Counted from the first letter of the stretch, positions 1 through 6,037 are shown. The stretch is 6,037 bases of DNA from Acidobacteriota bacterium (GCA_021828225.1 JAKASH010000206.1:1-6037); one strand, 5' to 3'. Numbers and translations: made by a program. Notes: a model not told the origin generated them from the sequence alone.

Positions 1-2
1 CT

Positions 3-305
3 GACCTGGTGGTGATGCCATCAACTTCAGAAGGGTTTGGCTTTCCGGTTCTTGAGGCCATGGCGTGCGGGACGCCGGTGGTTTGCTCAAACGCTACGTC
101 GTTGCCGGAGGTCGGCGGCGATGCGGTTGCCTACTTTGATCCCTACAGCGTGGAAGAGATGGCGGACGCGATCGAGCGCGTGATCGATTCGCCGGGGCTG
201 CAGGCGGAGTTGAGAGAAAAAGGTTTGCGGCAGGCGGCCAAATTCTCGTGGGAAGAATGCGCGCGCAGGCACCTGGAAGTTTACCGGCGGGTTCTGTCGT
301 CTTAA
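3..305 (+). CDS. GT4-family glycosyltransferase, C-terminal part (5' end outside window)
   Basis: This is the last 100 codons of a glycosyltransferase whose N-terminal acceptor-binding domain lies before the window; the reading frame is open from base 3 and ends at TAA 303-305. The visible part is the C-terminal half of a GT-B fold. It has the donor-binding E-x7-E motif (EGFGFPVLE, visible residues 10-18), followed by AMACGTPVV and the SLPEVGGDA segment typical of GT4 retaining glycosyltransferases. The end (SWEECARRHLEVYRRV) is the usual C-terminal helix of the family, so the 3' end looks intact. GT4 enzymes transfer a sugar from a nucleotide donor, often GDP-mannose or a UDP-sugar, to a growing glycan at the cytoplasmic face of the membrane. 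Donor and linkage cannot be read from this fragment. The next gene starts 13 nt after the stop (ATG 319), consistent with one operon. Confidence 0.93.
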   Translation, partial: DLVVMPSTSEGFGFPVLEAMACGTPVVCSNATSLPEVGGDAVAYFDPYSVEEMADAIERVIDSPGLQAELREKGLRQAAKFSWEECARRHLEVYRRVLSS

Positions 306-318
306 AGGTTTGTGTCCA

Positions 319-1596
319 ATGAACCGAATTAAGGAATGTGCCCCGGTGACTGATTCGACCGCGATGGTGGAGCGGCCGGCCGGCACGCTCAGCCGGCTGC
401 GTGTGGCCGTGGTTCAATTCTGGCTTTCCGGATATGGCGGCTCAGAAAAGGTGCTGGAAGCGATCGGCGAGATTTTCCCGCAGGCGGATTACTACGCGCT
501 GGTGATTGCCAACGGCGCGGTACCTCCGGGACTGCAGGGGCGGAGGTGGACGACTTCCTTTGTGGATCGCATTCCGGGAGTGAAACGCTGGCACCGGTAC
601 TTTCTTCCGCTCTATCCCTTTGCGCTGGAGCAGTTTGATCTGAGCGGGTACGACCTGGTGATCAGTTCGGAATCGGGGCCGGCCAAAGGCGTGATTACGC
701 CACCGGGTTCGTGCCACATCTGCTACTGCCACACCCCGATGCGATATCTCTGGGACATGTACCACGAGTACCGGAAAACCATGAATCCGCTGGCGCGCGC
801 CGTCTTCTCAGCGACGGCCCACTACGCCCGGCAGTGGGACGTGAGCACGGCCGCGCGCGTCGATCACTTTGTTGCGAATTCCGAATACGTGGCCGCAAGG
901 ATTCGGAAATATTACCGGCGCCCGAGCACCGTGATCCATCCGCCCGTGGATGTCTCGAAGGGATACATTGCGGCCGGAACCGACGATTGCTATCTGGTCG
1001 TGAGCCGGCTGGTGCCGTACAAGCGGGTCGATCTGGCCATCGAGGCCTGCAACCGGCTGGGGCGGCGGCTTCGCGTGGTGGGAACAGGACCGGAATACAA
1101 GCGGCTGCGGAAGCTCGCGGGGCCGACTATCGAATTCCTTGGAAGGCTCGACGAAGAATCGCTTCGCGAGGCCTACGCACGCTGCCGGGCGCTGCTGTTC
1201 CCCGCAGAGGAAGATTTCGGCATTGTGCCGGTGGAGGCGCAATCGTTCGGCCGGCCAGTTATAGCCTACGGATGTGGCGGGGCTCTAGAGACCGTCCTCG
1301 GGCTGCCTCCGGGTGGAAATCCGCAGGGGGCGAGCGGCATCTTCTTCCACGCGCAGACCGCCGACGCACTCGGCAAGGCAATCGTTGCATTTGAAAGAGC
1401 CGAGACATCCTTTTGCCCTGACTTCATCCGGTCACACGCTCAGCGTTTCAGCCTGGAAAGGTTCAAAGACGAGTTTGCCAGGTTCGTTACCGGTCAACTC
1501 GCCGAATCCCACGCGGCAACCGATAGATTGTCTCGGGGAGCAGAGCCGACCGATTTTGTTTCGGCATCCGCGAAAGGCACAGGCAGTCGCTTCTGA
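319..1596 (+). CDS. GT4 glycosyltransferase, WbaZ-like (probable mannosyltransferase type)
   Basis: A complete 425-residue GT-B glycosyltransferase. The N-terminal domain begins with LRVAVVQFWLSGYGGSEKVL (residues 27-46), whose Gly-Gly loop contacts the donor in this fold. It also carries CYCHTPMRYLWDMYHEYRK (135-153), a signature I associate with the WbaZ-like GT4 subgroup of O-antigen mannosyltransferases. The C-terminal domain has VVSRLVPYKR (R230 and K235 are the usual phosphate-contacting Arg/Lys), VVGTGPE and the E-x7-E motif EDFGIVPVE (E298, E306). The family role is transfer of a sugar, often mannose from GDP-mannose, to a lipid-linked repeat unit in the cytoplasm; the exact donor is inference. 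The start is uncertain. ATG 319 has AAAGG at 304-308 upstream. GTG 346, preceded by AAGGA at 331-335, is a real alternative giving 416 residues, and TTG 310 is less likely. The conserved fold starts only near residue 27. The last ~35 residues are a low-complexity polar tail outside the fold. Confidence 0.92.
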   Translation: MNRIKECAPVTDSTAMVERPAGTLSRLRVAVVQFWLSGYGGSEKVLEAIGEIFPQADYYALVIANGAVPPGLQGRRWTTSFVDRIPGVKRWHRYFLPLYPFALEQFDLSGYDLVISSESGPAKGVITPPGSCHICYCHTPMRYLWDMYHEYRKTMNPLARAVFSATAHYARQWDVSTAARVDHFVANSEYVAARIRKYYRRPSTVIHPPVDVSKGYIAAGTDDCYLVVSRLVPYKRVDLAIEACNRLGRRLRVVGTGPEYKRLRKLAGPTIEFLGRLDEESLREAYARCRALLFPAEEDFGIVPVEAQSFGRPVIAYGCGGALETVLGLPPGGNPQGASGIFFHAQTADALGKAIVAFERAETSFCPDFIRSHAQRFSLERFKDEFARFVTGQLAESHAATDRLSRGAEPTDFVSASAKGTGSRF

Positions 1597-1676
1597 GGGG
1601 CTCTTTGCGGCGGCGTGGCTGTCAGTGCTGCGTGTACGAGGAACCATGGTCCCTGTTCATGTCGTGAGAGGAAAAC
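1597..1676 (+). other. 80-nt intergenic spacer, no clear regulatory signal
   Basis: This is the longest non-coding stretch between genes in the window. I see no hairpin followed by a T-run, so no intrinsic terminator, and no convincing -35/-10 pair. It contains an 8-bp palindrome ACCATGGT (1643-1650) and ends with the GAGAGGA ribosome-binding sequence (1666-1672) of the PGT gene. An internal promoter cannot be excluded by eye. Confidence 0.5.
1666..1672 (+). promoter_or_regulatory. Ribosome-binding site for the short PGT gene (GTG start)
   Basis: GAGAGGA ends 4 nt before GTG 1677. An in-frame stop (TGA 1665-1667) just upstream rules out any earlier start, so this site together with the GTG fixes the N-terminus. 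Confidence 0.65.
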
Positions 1677-2339
1677 GTGGCGATTCTTACTGATCCGATT
1701 TTCCAAACGGGACAGGAACAAGGCAGCTTCCCCAGGAAGCGGCTGCAGCAAACGGTGAAGCACACATTGGACTTCGCTGGTGCGGCCGTGATGCTGGCTG
1801 TCCTATCGCCGCTTCTACTCCTGATCGCCCTGTGCATCAAGCTGGACGACGGTGGACCGGTGTTTTATCGACGACGCGTTGTCGGTGGAAGGGGAGAATT
1901 TGATGCCTACAAGTTTCGAACCATGCGCCCTGACGCAGATGCTGTTCTGGCCGCTGATCATTCGCTCCGCCTCAGATTCGAGCAGGATTTCAAGCTCCGG
2001 AATGACCCGCGAGTCACCCAACTGGGCGCCCTTTTGAGGAAATACAGTCTCGATGAACTCCCGCAGCTTCTGAATGTCCTTAAAGGTGAAATGAGTCTCG
2101 TCGGGCCAAGAATGATTACCGCTGCGGAACTGCAAAAGTATGGGCCCTTCGGGGAACTGTTGTTGCAGGTTAAACCCGGGTTGACCGGGTACTGGCAGGT
2201 GAATGGGAGACAACGCGTGTCATACGACGAGCGAGTGAAGATGGACGTCTACTATCTCAGACATTGGAATCTCCGGTTGGATCTGGAAATTTTGTTGAAG
2301 ACTCCGATCAAGGTGGTACGGGGAGAGGGAGCTTATTAA
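1677..2339 (+). CDS. Initiating sugar-1-phosphate transferase (short monotopic phosphoglycosyl transferase)
   Basis: A 220-residue bacterial sugar transferase of the minimal, PglC-like size. Such enzymes transfer a sugar 1-phosphate from a UDP-sugar to undecaprenyl phosphate, the first membrane step of repeat-unit assembly. Visible parts in order: a basic N-terminus ([11 protein letters not shown]), then a re-entrant hydrophobic helix at about 31-55 containing the helix-breaking Ser-Pro (S44-P45). Next come GGPVFYRRR (59-67), KFRTM (79-83), the catalytic dyad in [20 protein letters not shown] (D126-E127; by family knowledge Asp is the nucleophile), and [13 protein letters not shown] (166-178). 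GPRM (143-146) replaces the commoner GPRP, a variant I recall from the subgroup continuing with MITxxELxKYG. The start is GTG 1677, because an in-frame TGA lies at 1665. It precedes galE by 3 nt in the same frame. The sugar is not determined; the adjacent galE makes galactose or an N-acetylhexosamine plausible. Confidence 0.93.
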   Translation: MAILTDPIFQTGQEQGSFPRKRLQQTVKHTLDFAGAAVMLAVLSPLLLLIALCIKLDDGGPVFYRRRVVGGRGEFDAYKFRTMRPDADAVLAADHSLRLRFEQDFKLRNDPRVTQLGALLRKYSLDELPQLLNVLKGEMSLVGPRMITAAELQKYGPFGELLLQVKPGLTGYWQVNGRQRVSYDERVKMDVYYLRHWNLRLDLEILLKTPIKVVRGEGAY

Positions 2340-2342
2340 ACC

Positions 2343-3353
2343 ATGGCCAATATTCTGGTAACAGGCGGAGCCGGTTATGTCGGATCTGTTTGCTGCGCGC
2401 GACTGCTGGAACTGGGGCATTCCGTCACCATCGTGGACGATCTTTCGACGGGCCACGCGGAGGCGGTGCCGCCCGGAGCGGACTTCTGTGAATTCAGCAT
2501 CGAGGACCGGGACCGCCTTTCCGCACTCCTTCGGTCGCAGCGCTTTGACATTGTGTTCCACTTCGCGGCGAAGGCCTTGATTGCGGAATCGGTTTCCAAC
2601 CCGGGGCTCTTCTTTGACTCCAACGTGCGCTCAGGTATTGACATGCTCGAGGTCATTCGTACTGCGGGCATTCACAAATTCGTCTTTTCATCTTCTGCGG
2701 CAGTCTACGGAACTCCAAACCATATCCCCATATCCGAAATGCATCCTAAGGAGCCGGTCAACGCTTATGGGGAAAGCAAGCTGATGCTGGAACGCATTCT
2801 CGACTGGTACGCGCGTGCCTACGGCTGGAGCGTAACTTCGCTGCGGTACTTTAATGCGTCAGGCGCGGCCCATGGCGCCGGTGAAGCTCATGACCCGGAA
2901 ACGCACCTGATCCCTCTGGCGCTGCGGGCGGCGAAGGGTTTGAGGGACTGTCTCGAAATCTATGGGGACGACTATCCTACGCCGGACGGAACGTGTGTTC
3001 GCGATTTTGTGCACGTGCTGGACATCGCAGAGGCGCATGTGCGCGTGCTCGAAGATCTCCGGGATGGAGTTGCGACCGCGTACAACATTGGCACAGGAGC
3101 CGGCTACACCGTTCAGGAAATATGCCGGGCGGTCGAGACGCTGACCGGACAGCCGGTCCCGGTCCGCATGCGCCCGCGGCGAGCGGGAGACCCCCCCGTA
3201 CTCTGCGCGAGTCCGAAGAAGATCATGGAGGAACTGGGGTGGAAGCCTTCTCACTCCTCGTTAGAAGAAATTATCGCCAGCGCCTGGGATTGGGAACATG
3301 CCCGGCTGCGTCGCGACGATTCCCGGGTTCATATCGGCGAATCGAAGGCGTAA
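2343..3353 (+). CDS. galE: UDP-glucose 4-epimerase (GalE), possibly also UDP-GlcNAc-active
   Basis: A 336-residue short-chain dehydrogenase/reductase of the usual GalE length. It interconverts UDP-glucose and UDP-galactose in the cytoplasm using bound NAD, supplying donor for the glycosyltransferases. The Rossmann motif GGAGYVG is at 8-14 and VDDLSTG, the NAD-ribose region, at 31-37. FHFAAKALIAES (72-83) matches the GalE nucleotide-binding strand. The catalytic triad is visible as S118 in FSSSAAVYG and Y142/K146 in YGESK, followed by LRYFNASGA (167-175) and the substrate-domain motifs GTCVRDFVHVLDIA and YNIGTG. In RRAGDPPVLCAS (279-290), L287 aligns with E. coli Tyr299, the position that excludes N-acetylated substrates in that enzyme. 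Leu there leaves activity on UDP-GlcNAc/GalNAc possible, but this is inference. ATG 2343 has AGAGGGAG (2324-2331) 11 nt upstream. A run of seven C (3191-3197) lies inside the gene. Confidence 0.95.
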   Translation: MANILVTGGAGYVGSVCCARLLELGHSVTIVDDLSTGHAEAVPPGADFCEFSIEDRDRLSALLRSQRFDIVFHFAAKALIAESVSNPGLFFDSNVRSGIDMLEVIRTAGIHKFVFSSSAAVYGTPNHIPISEMHPKEPVNAYGESKLMLERILDWYARAYGWSVTSLRYFNASGAAHGAGEAHDPETHLIPLALRAAKGLRDCLEIYGDDYPTPDGTCVRDFVHVLDIAEAHVRVLEDLRDGVATAYNIGTGAGYTVQEICRAVETLTGQPVPVRMRPRRAGDPPVLCASPKKIMEELGWKPSHSSLEEIIASAWDWEHARLRRDDSRVHIGESKA

Positions 3354-3403
3354 AAGGCCCGACCTTACGCAACAGCATAAGCTGCGGATTTTGTGAACAA
3401 TTC

Positions 3404-3408
3404 AGGAG
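3404..3408 (+). promoter_or_regulatory. Ribosome-binding site that fixes the start of the long PGT-like gene
   Basis: AGGAG lies 5 nt before ATG 3414. The longer reading begins at GTG 3393, but this site would then be inside the coding sequence and nothing comparable precedes the GTG. ATG 3414 is therefore preferred, and the protein is 483 rather than 490 residues. Confidence 0.8.
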
Positions 3409-3413
3409 AAGGA

Positions 3414-4865
3414 ATGTCGAGGTCAACTCGCGAATTCGGATTTGTGAGAAGCCGGCGGATATCGTTTTGGATTCTGGTGGCGGATGTCCTTTGGCTGACG
3501 CTTGCTCTGTATCTGGCTTACGAGTGCCGATACGGATTTGTTGTGAGTGCTGGGACGCTGCGGGATTGTTTTTCCATGTTTGGAGAGACCTGGGTGGCCG
3601 CCACGTTGATTTGGACCTTTCTGACCGTGGTGATGAAACTCGATGGGTTTAATGGCGGATGGAGTTTTGGGGCTGTCGTCTCCGACCTTTTTGTCGGAGT
3701 GTTTCTGCTGATGGCGCTGCTGCTGGCGAATGGGTACTTAACCCGAGTGTACCAGTCGCGACTGGTGTTCTTCTATTTGGGCATGTTCGCCATCGCCGGT
3801 TTTCTGGGGATTCGCTGCCTGACACGGCAGATCCTTGGTTCCGGCCGCTTTGCAACGTCCCTGCGGCGCGTCGTCATCCTGGGCGGAGGGCGGATCGCCA
3901 GAGAACTTGCAACGAACATTATGCTGCACCCGGAAATGCGCTGGCAGGTGGTGGGCTTCCTGTTCCCGGATTCCGGCAACTCGGCGGTGGCGGAGGGGGA
4001 CGGGAAAAATGTCCGGAGGGTTCGAACTTTCGATGTTGCGGCCTCTCTGAACGATCACAAGGTCGACGAGATCATCGTTGCCATGCCGAATCCTCCCAAG
4101 GAGACACTGGACCTGGTTGCTCAGTGTCAGAGATCCGGAATTCGTGTCCTTGCGGTGCCGCAGGCCTATGAACTTTACATCTCGAGGCCTACGCTCGCTG
4201 AGCTTGACGGTCTGCCGCTGATCGCCCTTGAGCCCTATGACTTGCCGGCCGGCAGCCAGGCCATTCGGCGATTGACCGACCTGATTCTTATACCGTTGCT
4301 GCTCGTGGCGGCCCTTCCATTGTTTCTAGTGGCGACGGCGACATTGGCTTTGCGGAAAGGGAAGGCTTTTCGGAAAGAACTCAGATGTGGAAAGAACGGG
4401 GAAACTTTCTGGATGTACCGGCTGAATGTTAATCGTGACTTGCCCGTTCTGCCCGCGTATGAAAGGTTGTTCGTTGATCTGGGGATAACGGAGTTGCCGC
4501 AACTGTGGAACGTCCTTCGCGGCGACATGAATTTTGTTGGTCCCCGGCCGGAGCCGCCTGAGCGGGTCAAGCACTATTCCGACTGGCAACGGCAACGGCT
4601 GAAAACCAAGCCGGGCATTACCGGGCTCGCGCAAATTCATGGCCTTCGTGACCAGCATTCGGCGGAACAGAAGACCCATTACGATCTTCAATACATCCTG
4701 CGCTGGTCGCCGTTCCTCGATTTTTCACTGATCCTGCAGACCCTGTGGACCGTGGCTGCCAGGGTAAGGAGGACTGCACGAAAAGGCCCGGCCCTGAGTC
4801 CATCCCGGCTGCCCTCCAAAACAGAAACGCCGTTAGAGGAGATTGCGTATGTTGATCACCCGTAG
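3414..4865 (+). CDS. Long PGT-family membrane protein (WbaP/WcaJ architecture) with altered catalytic motifs
   Basis: A 483-residue protein with the full-length layout of exopolysaccharide polyprenyl glycosylphosphotransferases. Four hydrophobic membrane segments lie at about 16-36, 59-74, 87-106 and 117-136. A Rossmann-like domain follows at about 152-250 (VVILGGGRIAR, then VDEIIVAMPNP), and a re-entrant hydrophobic helix at about 288-313 leads into the C-terminal sugar transferase domain. Family signatures retained are ELPQLWNVLRGDMNFVGPRP (360-379), KPGITGLAQIHGLRD (399-413) and the C-terminal PFLDFSLILQTLW. Three elements differ from the family. The Asp-Glu dyad is T359-E360, so the usual nucleophilic Asp is missing. 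K-F-R-T-M is replaced by MYRLNV (334-339). The Ser-Pro of the re-entrant helix is Leu-Pro (P302). Either it works by a modified mechanism or it is a non-catalytic paralogue; the sequence cannot decide. There is no frameshift, and the fold motifs are well kept, so it does not look like a decaying gene. The stop TAG 4863-4865 lies 17 nt inside the next gene. Confidence 0.9.
   Translation: MSRSTREFGFVRSRRISFWILVADVLWLTLALYLAYECRYGFVVSAGTLRDCFSMFGETWVAATLIWTFLTVVMKLDGFNGGWSFGAVVSDLFVGVFLLMALLLANGYLTRVYQSRLVFFYLGMFAIAGFLGIRCLTRQILGSGRFATSLRRVVILGGGRIARELATNIMLHPEMRWQVVGFLFPDSGNSAVAEGDGKNVRRVRTFDVAASLNDHKVDEIIVAMPNPPKETLDLVAQCQRSGIRVLAVPQAYELYISRPTLAELDGLPLIALEPYDLPAGSQAIRRLTDLILIPLLLVAALPLFLVATATLALRKGKAFRKELRCGKNGETFWMYRLNVNRDLPVLPAYERLFVDLGITELPQLWNVLRGDMNFVGPRPEPPERVKHYSDWQRQRLKTKPGITGLAQIHGLRDQHSAEQKTHYDLQYILRWSPFLDFSLILQTLWTVAARVRRTARKGPALSPSRLPSKTETPLEEIAYVDHP
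4836..4841 (+). promoter_or_regulatory. Ribosome-binding site of the sugar kinase, inside the upstream gene
   Basis: GAGGAG lies 7 nt before ATG 4849, in the last codons of the long PGT-like gene. It favours ATG 4849 over the in-frame TTG 4843, which would be only 1 nt from the site. The placement suggests translational coupling of the two genes. Confidence 0.8.
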
Positions 4866-5955
4866 TCCTGTACGGATCAGCTTTGCCGGCGGAGGGACTG
4901 ACCTTCCGGCCTATTACGAGCAATTTGGAGGAGCGGTGCTGAGCACCGCAATCAATAAGTATTTCTACACCGTGCTGCGGAAAAGAGACGACGGAAAAAT
5001 CCAGGTGATTTCCTCTGACCTTCGGACGCTTGAAACCTGGGAGAACATCGCGGCCATGAGCCTGGAGCGAAGCGAGCTGGATATCCCCCTGGCGGTCGTT
5101 AAGAACGTCGGACAGAATGTTTCAGTTGACCTTTTCCTGGCTTCCGAAATCCCTCCCGGGACCGGACTGGGTTCTTCTGCAAGCGTCTGTGTCAATGTTC
5201 TCAAGGCGCTGTCAGCGTACCTTCATCTTCCTCTTTCGAAGTACGATCTGGCGGAGCGCGCCTTCCATATTGCGCGGAACGTGCTGGGGAATCCGGTCGG
5301 CAAGCAGGACGAGTACGCTGCCGTGTTCGGAGGTCTGAACTATATCCGTTTCGGAAGAGATGGAACGGTCACCGTGGAGCCTGTGGAATTGGATTCTGCG
5401 CTACTGCGGGAACTGCAGGACAATCTGATGCTTTTCTTTACGGGTTCGGCACATCAATCGCGAACCATCCTGCAGGAACAGGAAGAATCGACCCGGCGAG
5501 ACCAGGGAGCGGCCCTCAAGTCCCTGCACGAGATTGCCTCGCTGACCGACCAGATGCGAAGTGCGCTGCTGCAGGGCGACCTCTATGCTTTTGGTACGGC
5601 GCTGGATAAAGGCTGGCAGGCCAAGAAGCAGGTTTGCGGAAAAATCTCCAATGACCGGATTGATACTTTGTACGGGATTGCGAGGGAAAACGGGGCGCTG
5701 GGCGGCAAAATTACCGGGGCCGGCGGCGGAGGGTTTCTCCTGGTCTACTGTGAACGGCAGAACCAGGAGGCCGTTCGCCAGGCACTGGGAGCCGCCGACG
5801 CACGCGAAATGACCTTCCAGTTCGATAGCAAGGGAGCGGAGGTCATTGTGAACGATCCTTTCATCGATGGCGACGAGAACGCCGGAACAATCTGGCAGTT
5901 TATCCCGTATACGGCGATGAAGCAGACATTCGCGCAGGCAAGCTGGGAGCAGTAA
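4849..5955 (+). CDS. GHMP-family sugar kinase, D-glycero-D-manno-heptose 7-phosphate kinase (HddA)-like
   Basis: A 368-residue cytoplasmic kinase of the GHMP superfamily. Motif 1 is RSPVRISFAGGGTDLPAYY (5-23), whose AGGGTDLP signature is characteristic of HddA-type sugar kinases. The ATP-binding glycine loop is PPGTGLGSSASV (102-113). GKQDEYAAVFGGLNYI (151-166) contains D154, the probable catalytic base, and motif 3 is KITGAGGGGFLLVYC (287-301). HddA uses ATP to phosphorylate the anomeric carbon of heptose 7-phosphate on the way to GDP-D,D-heptose for S-layer glycans and capsules; related GHMP enzymes act on fucose or other sugars, so the substrate is inferred. About 35 residues after FDSKGAEVIVND (325-336) form a tail that seems longer than usual in the family. 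ATG 4849 is supported by GAGGAG at 4836-4841 and overlaps the upstream gene by 17 nt. No isomerase, phosphatase or nucleotidyltransferase for the same pathway is seen in the window. Confidence 0.9.
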   Translation: MLITRSPVRISFAGGGTDLPAYYEQFGGAVLSTAINKYFYTVLRKRDDGKIQVISSDLRTLETWENIAAMSLERSELDIPLAVVKNVGQNVSVDLFLASEIPPGTGLGSSASVCVNVLKALSAYLHLPLSKYDLAERAFHIARNVLGNPVGKQDEYAAVFGGLNYIRFGRDGTVTVEPVELDSALLRELQDNLMLFFTGSAHQSRTILQEQEESTRRDQGAALKSLHEIASLTDQMRSALLQGDLYAFGTALDKGWQAKKQVCGKISNDRIDTLYGIARENGALGGKITGAGGGGFLLVYCERQNQEAVRQALGAADAREMTFQFDSKGAEVIVNDPFIDGDENAGTIWQFIPYTAMKQTFAQASWEQ

Positions 5956-5965
5956 CTCCCGCCGT

Positions 5966-6037
5966 TTGATCGATACGCGGCGCATTAAGCAGATTCGGAC
6001 TCAAGGCGTCAGGGCATGGTATCAGGCGTGCCGTGAT
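5966..6037 (+). CDS. Possible start of a further gene, running off the window (weak)
   Basis: From TTG 5966 a frame stays open to the window end (24 codons, beginning L/M-IDTRRIKQIRTQGV). It begins 10 nt after the kinase stop, a typical operon spacing. Against it, the start codon is rare, the nearest GGAG (5946-5949) is 16 nt away, and another forward frame is also open to the end. I do not recognise the peptide. The true next gene may begin beyond the window. Confidence 0.2.
   Translation, partial: MIDTRRIKQIRTQGVRAWYQACRD

Noticed and set aside
711..1394. 227-codon open frame on + within the WbaZ-like glycosyltransferase
   Set aside because: It lies wholly inside a gene with clear GT4 motifs in another frame, has no recognisable domain and an Arg/Gly/Ala-rich composition typical of GC-rich shadow frames.
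1643..1650. Palindrome ACCATGGT as a possible operator
   Set aside because: Only 8 bp, with no symmetric extension; expected by chance in a 6-kb window.
1646..1693. 15-codon leader-like frame in the 80-nt gap before the short PGT
   Set aside because: Its GAGGA (1638-1642) is only 3 nt from the ATG, the peptide has no run of regulatory codons, and no attenuator hairpin is visible.
2993..3652. 219-codon open frame on + spanning the end of galE and the start of the long PGT-like gene
   Set aside because: Both overlapped regions encode well-conserved proteins in other frames; this frame shows no motif.
5945..5960. Inverted repeat GGGAG/CTCCC around the kinase stop codon as a terminator
   Set aside because: The stem is only 5 bp with a 6-nt loop and there is no T-run after it.
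5401..5985. 194-codon open frame on the minus strand opposite the sugar kinase
   Set aside because: It covers the kinase coding sequence, including its glycine-rich motif. No recognisable domain or ribosome-binding site was seen; treated as an antisense shadow.
1..6037. CRISPR array, tRNA/rRNA gene, insertion sequence, or defence system
   Set aside because: No direct-repeat array, transposase, terminal inverted repeat or RNA-gene signature was seen on either strand. All complete genes are explained by polysaccharide biosynthesis.

Overview
The window is a compact, single-strand (+) stretch of a surface- or exopolysaccharide biosynthesis locus. It holds the 3' end of a GT4 glycosyltransferase, a second complete GT4 glycosyltransferase, a short initiating phosphoglycosyl transferase (PGT), a UDP-glucose 4-epimerase (galE), a long membrane-anchored PGT-family protein, and a GHMP sugar kinase of the heptose-7-phosphate kinase (HddA) type. 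The DNA is moderately GC-rich by eye and starts on ATG and GTG. This fits a Gram-negative-type environmental bacterium. Acidobacteriota or a deltaproteobacterial-type lineage would suit the gene style, but that is a weak inference because no taxonomic marker is present.

Layout: 3-305 is the C-terminal nucleotide-binding half of a GT4 enzyme. 319-1596 is a WbaZ-like GT4 enzyme. 1597-1676 is the largest gap (80 nt), with no convincing promoter or terminator. 1677-2339 is the short PGT and 2343-3353 is galE, in the same frame with one sense codon between the PGT stop and the galE ATG. 3354-3413 is a short spacer ending in a strong Shine-Dalgarno. 3414-4865 is the long PGT-like protein. 4849-5955 is the sugar kinase, overlapping the previous gene by 17 nt. 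5956-6037 is downstream sequence with at most the first codons of another gene. The tight spacing and common orientation point to one transcript. Its promoter is probably upstream of the window.

How the genes fit together: GalE supplies UDP-galactose (or the N-acetylated equivalent). The short PGT, with an intact Asp-Glu catalytic dyad, would load the first sugar-phosphate onto undecaprenyl phosphate at the inner membrane. The two GT4 enzymes would then extend the lipid-linked repeat unit. The kinase suggests that an activated heptose (or related sugar 1-phosphate route) is also made for the polymer. No flippase, polymerase or export gene lies in the window.

The most unusual point is the long PGT-like protein. 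It keeps the full-length architecture (four N-terminal membrane segments, Rossmann-like domain, C-terminal PGT domain), but the usual catalytic Asp-Glu is Thr-Glu, the usual K-F-R-T-M motif has become M-Y-R-L-N-V, and the Ser-Pro of the re-entrant helix is Leu-Pro. It sits beside a short PGT in which these elements are intact. A canonical plus a degenerate PGT in one operon is the best candidate here for something not routinely described. The rest is a recognisable polysaccharide cluster, and I see no evidence for a wholly new system.
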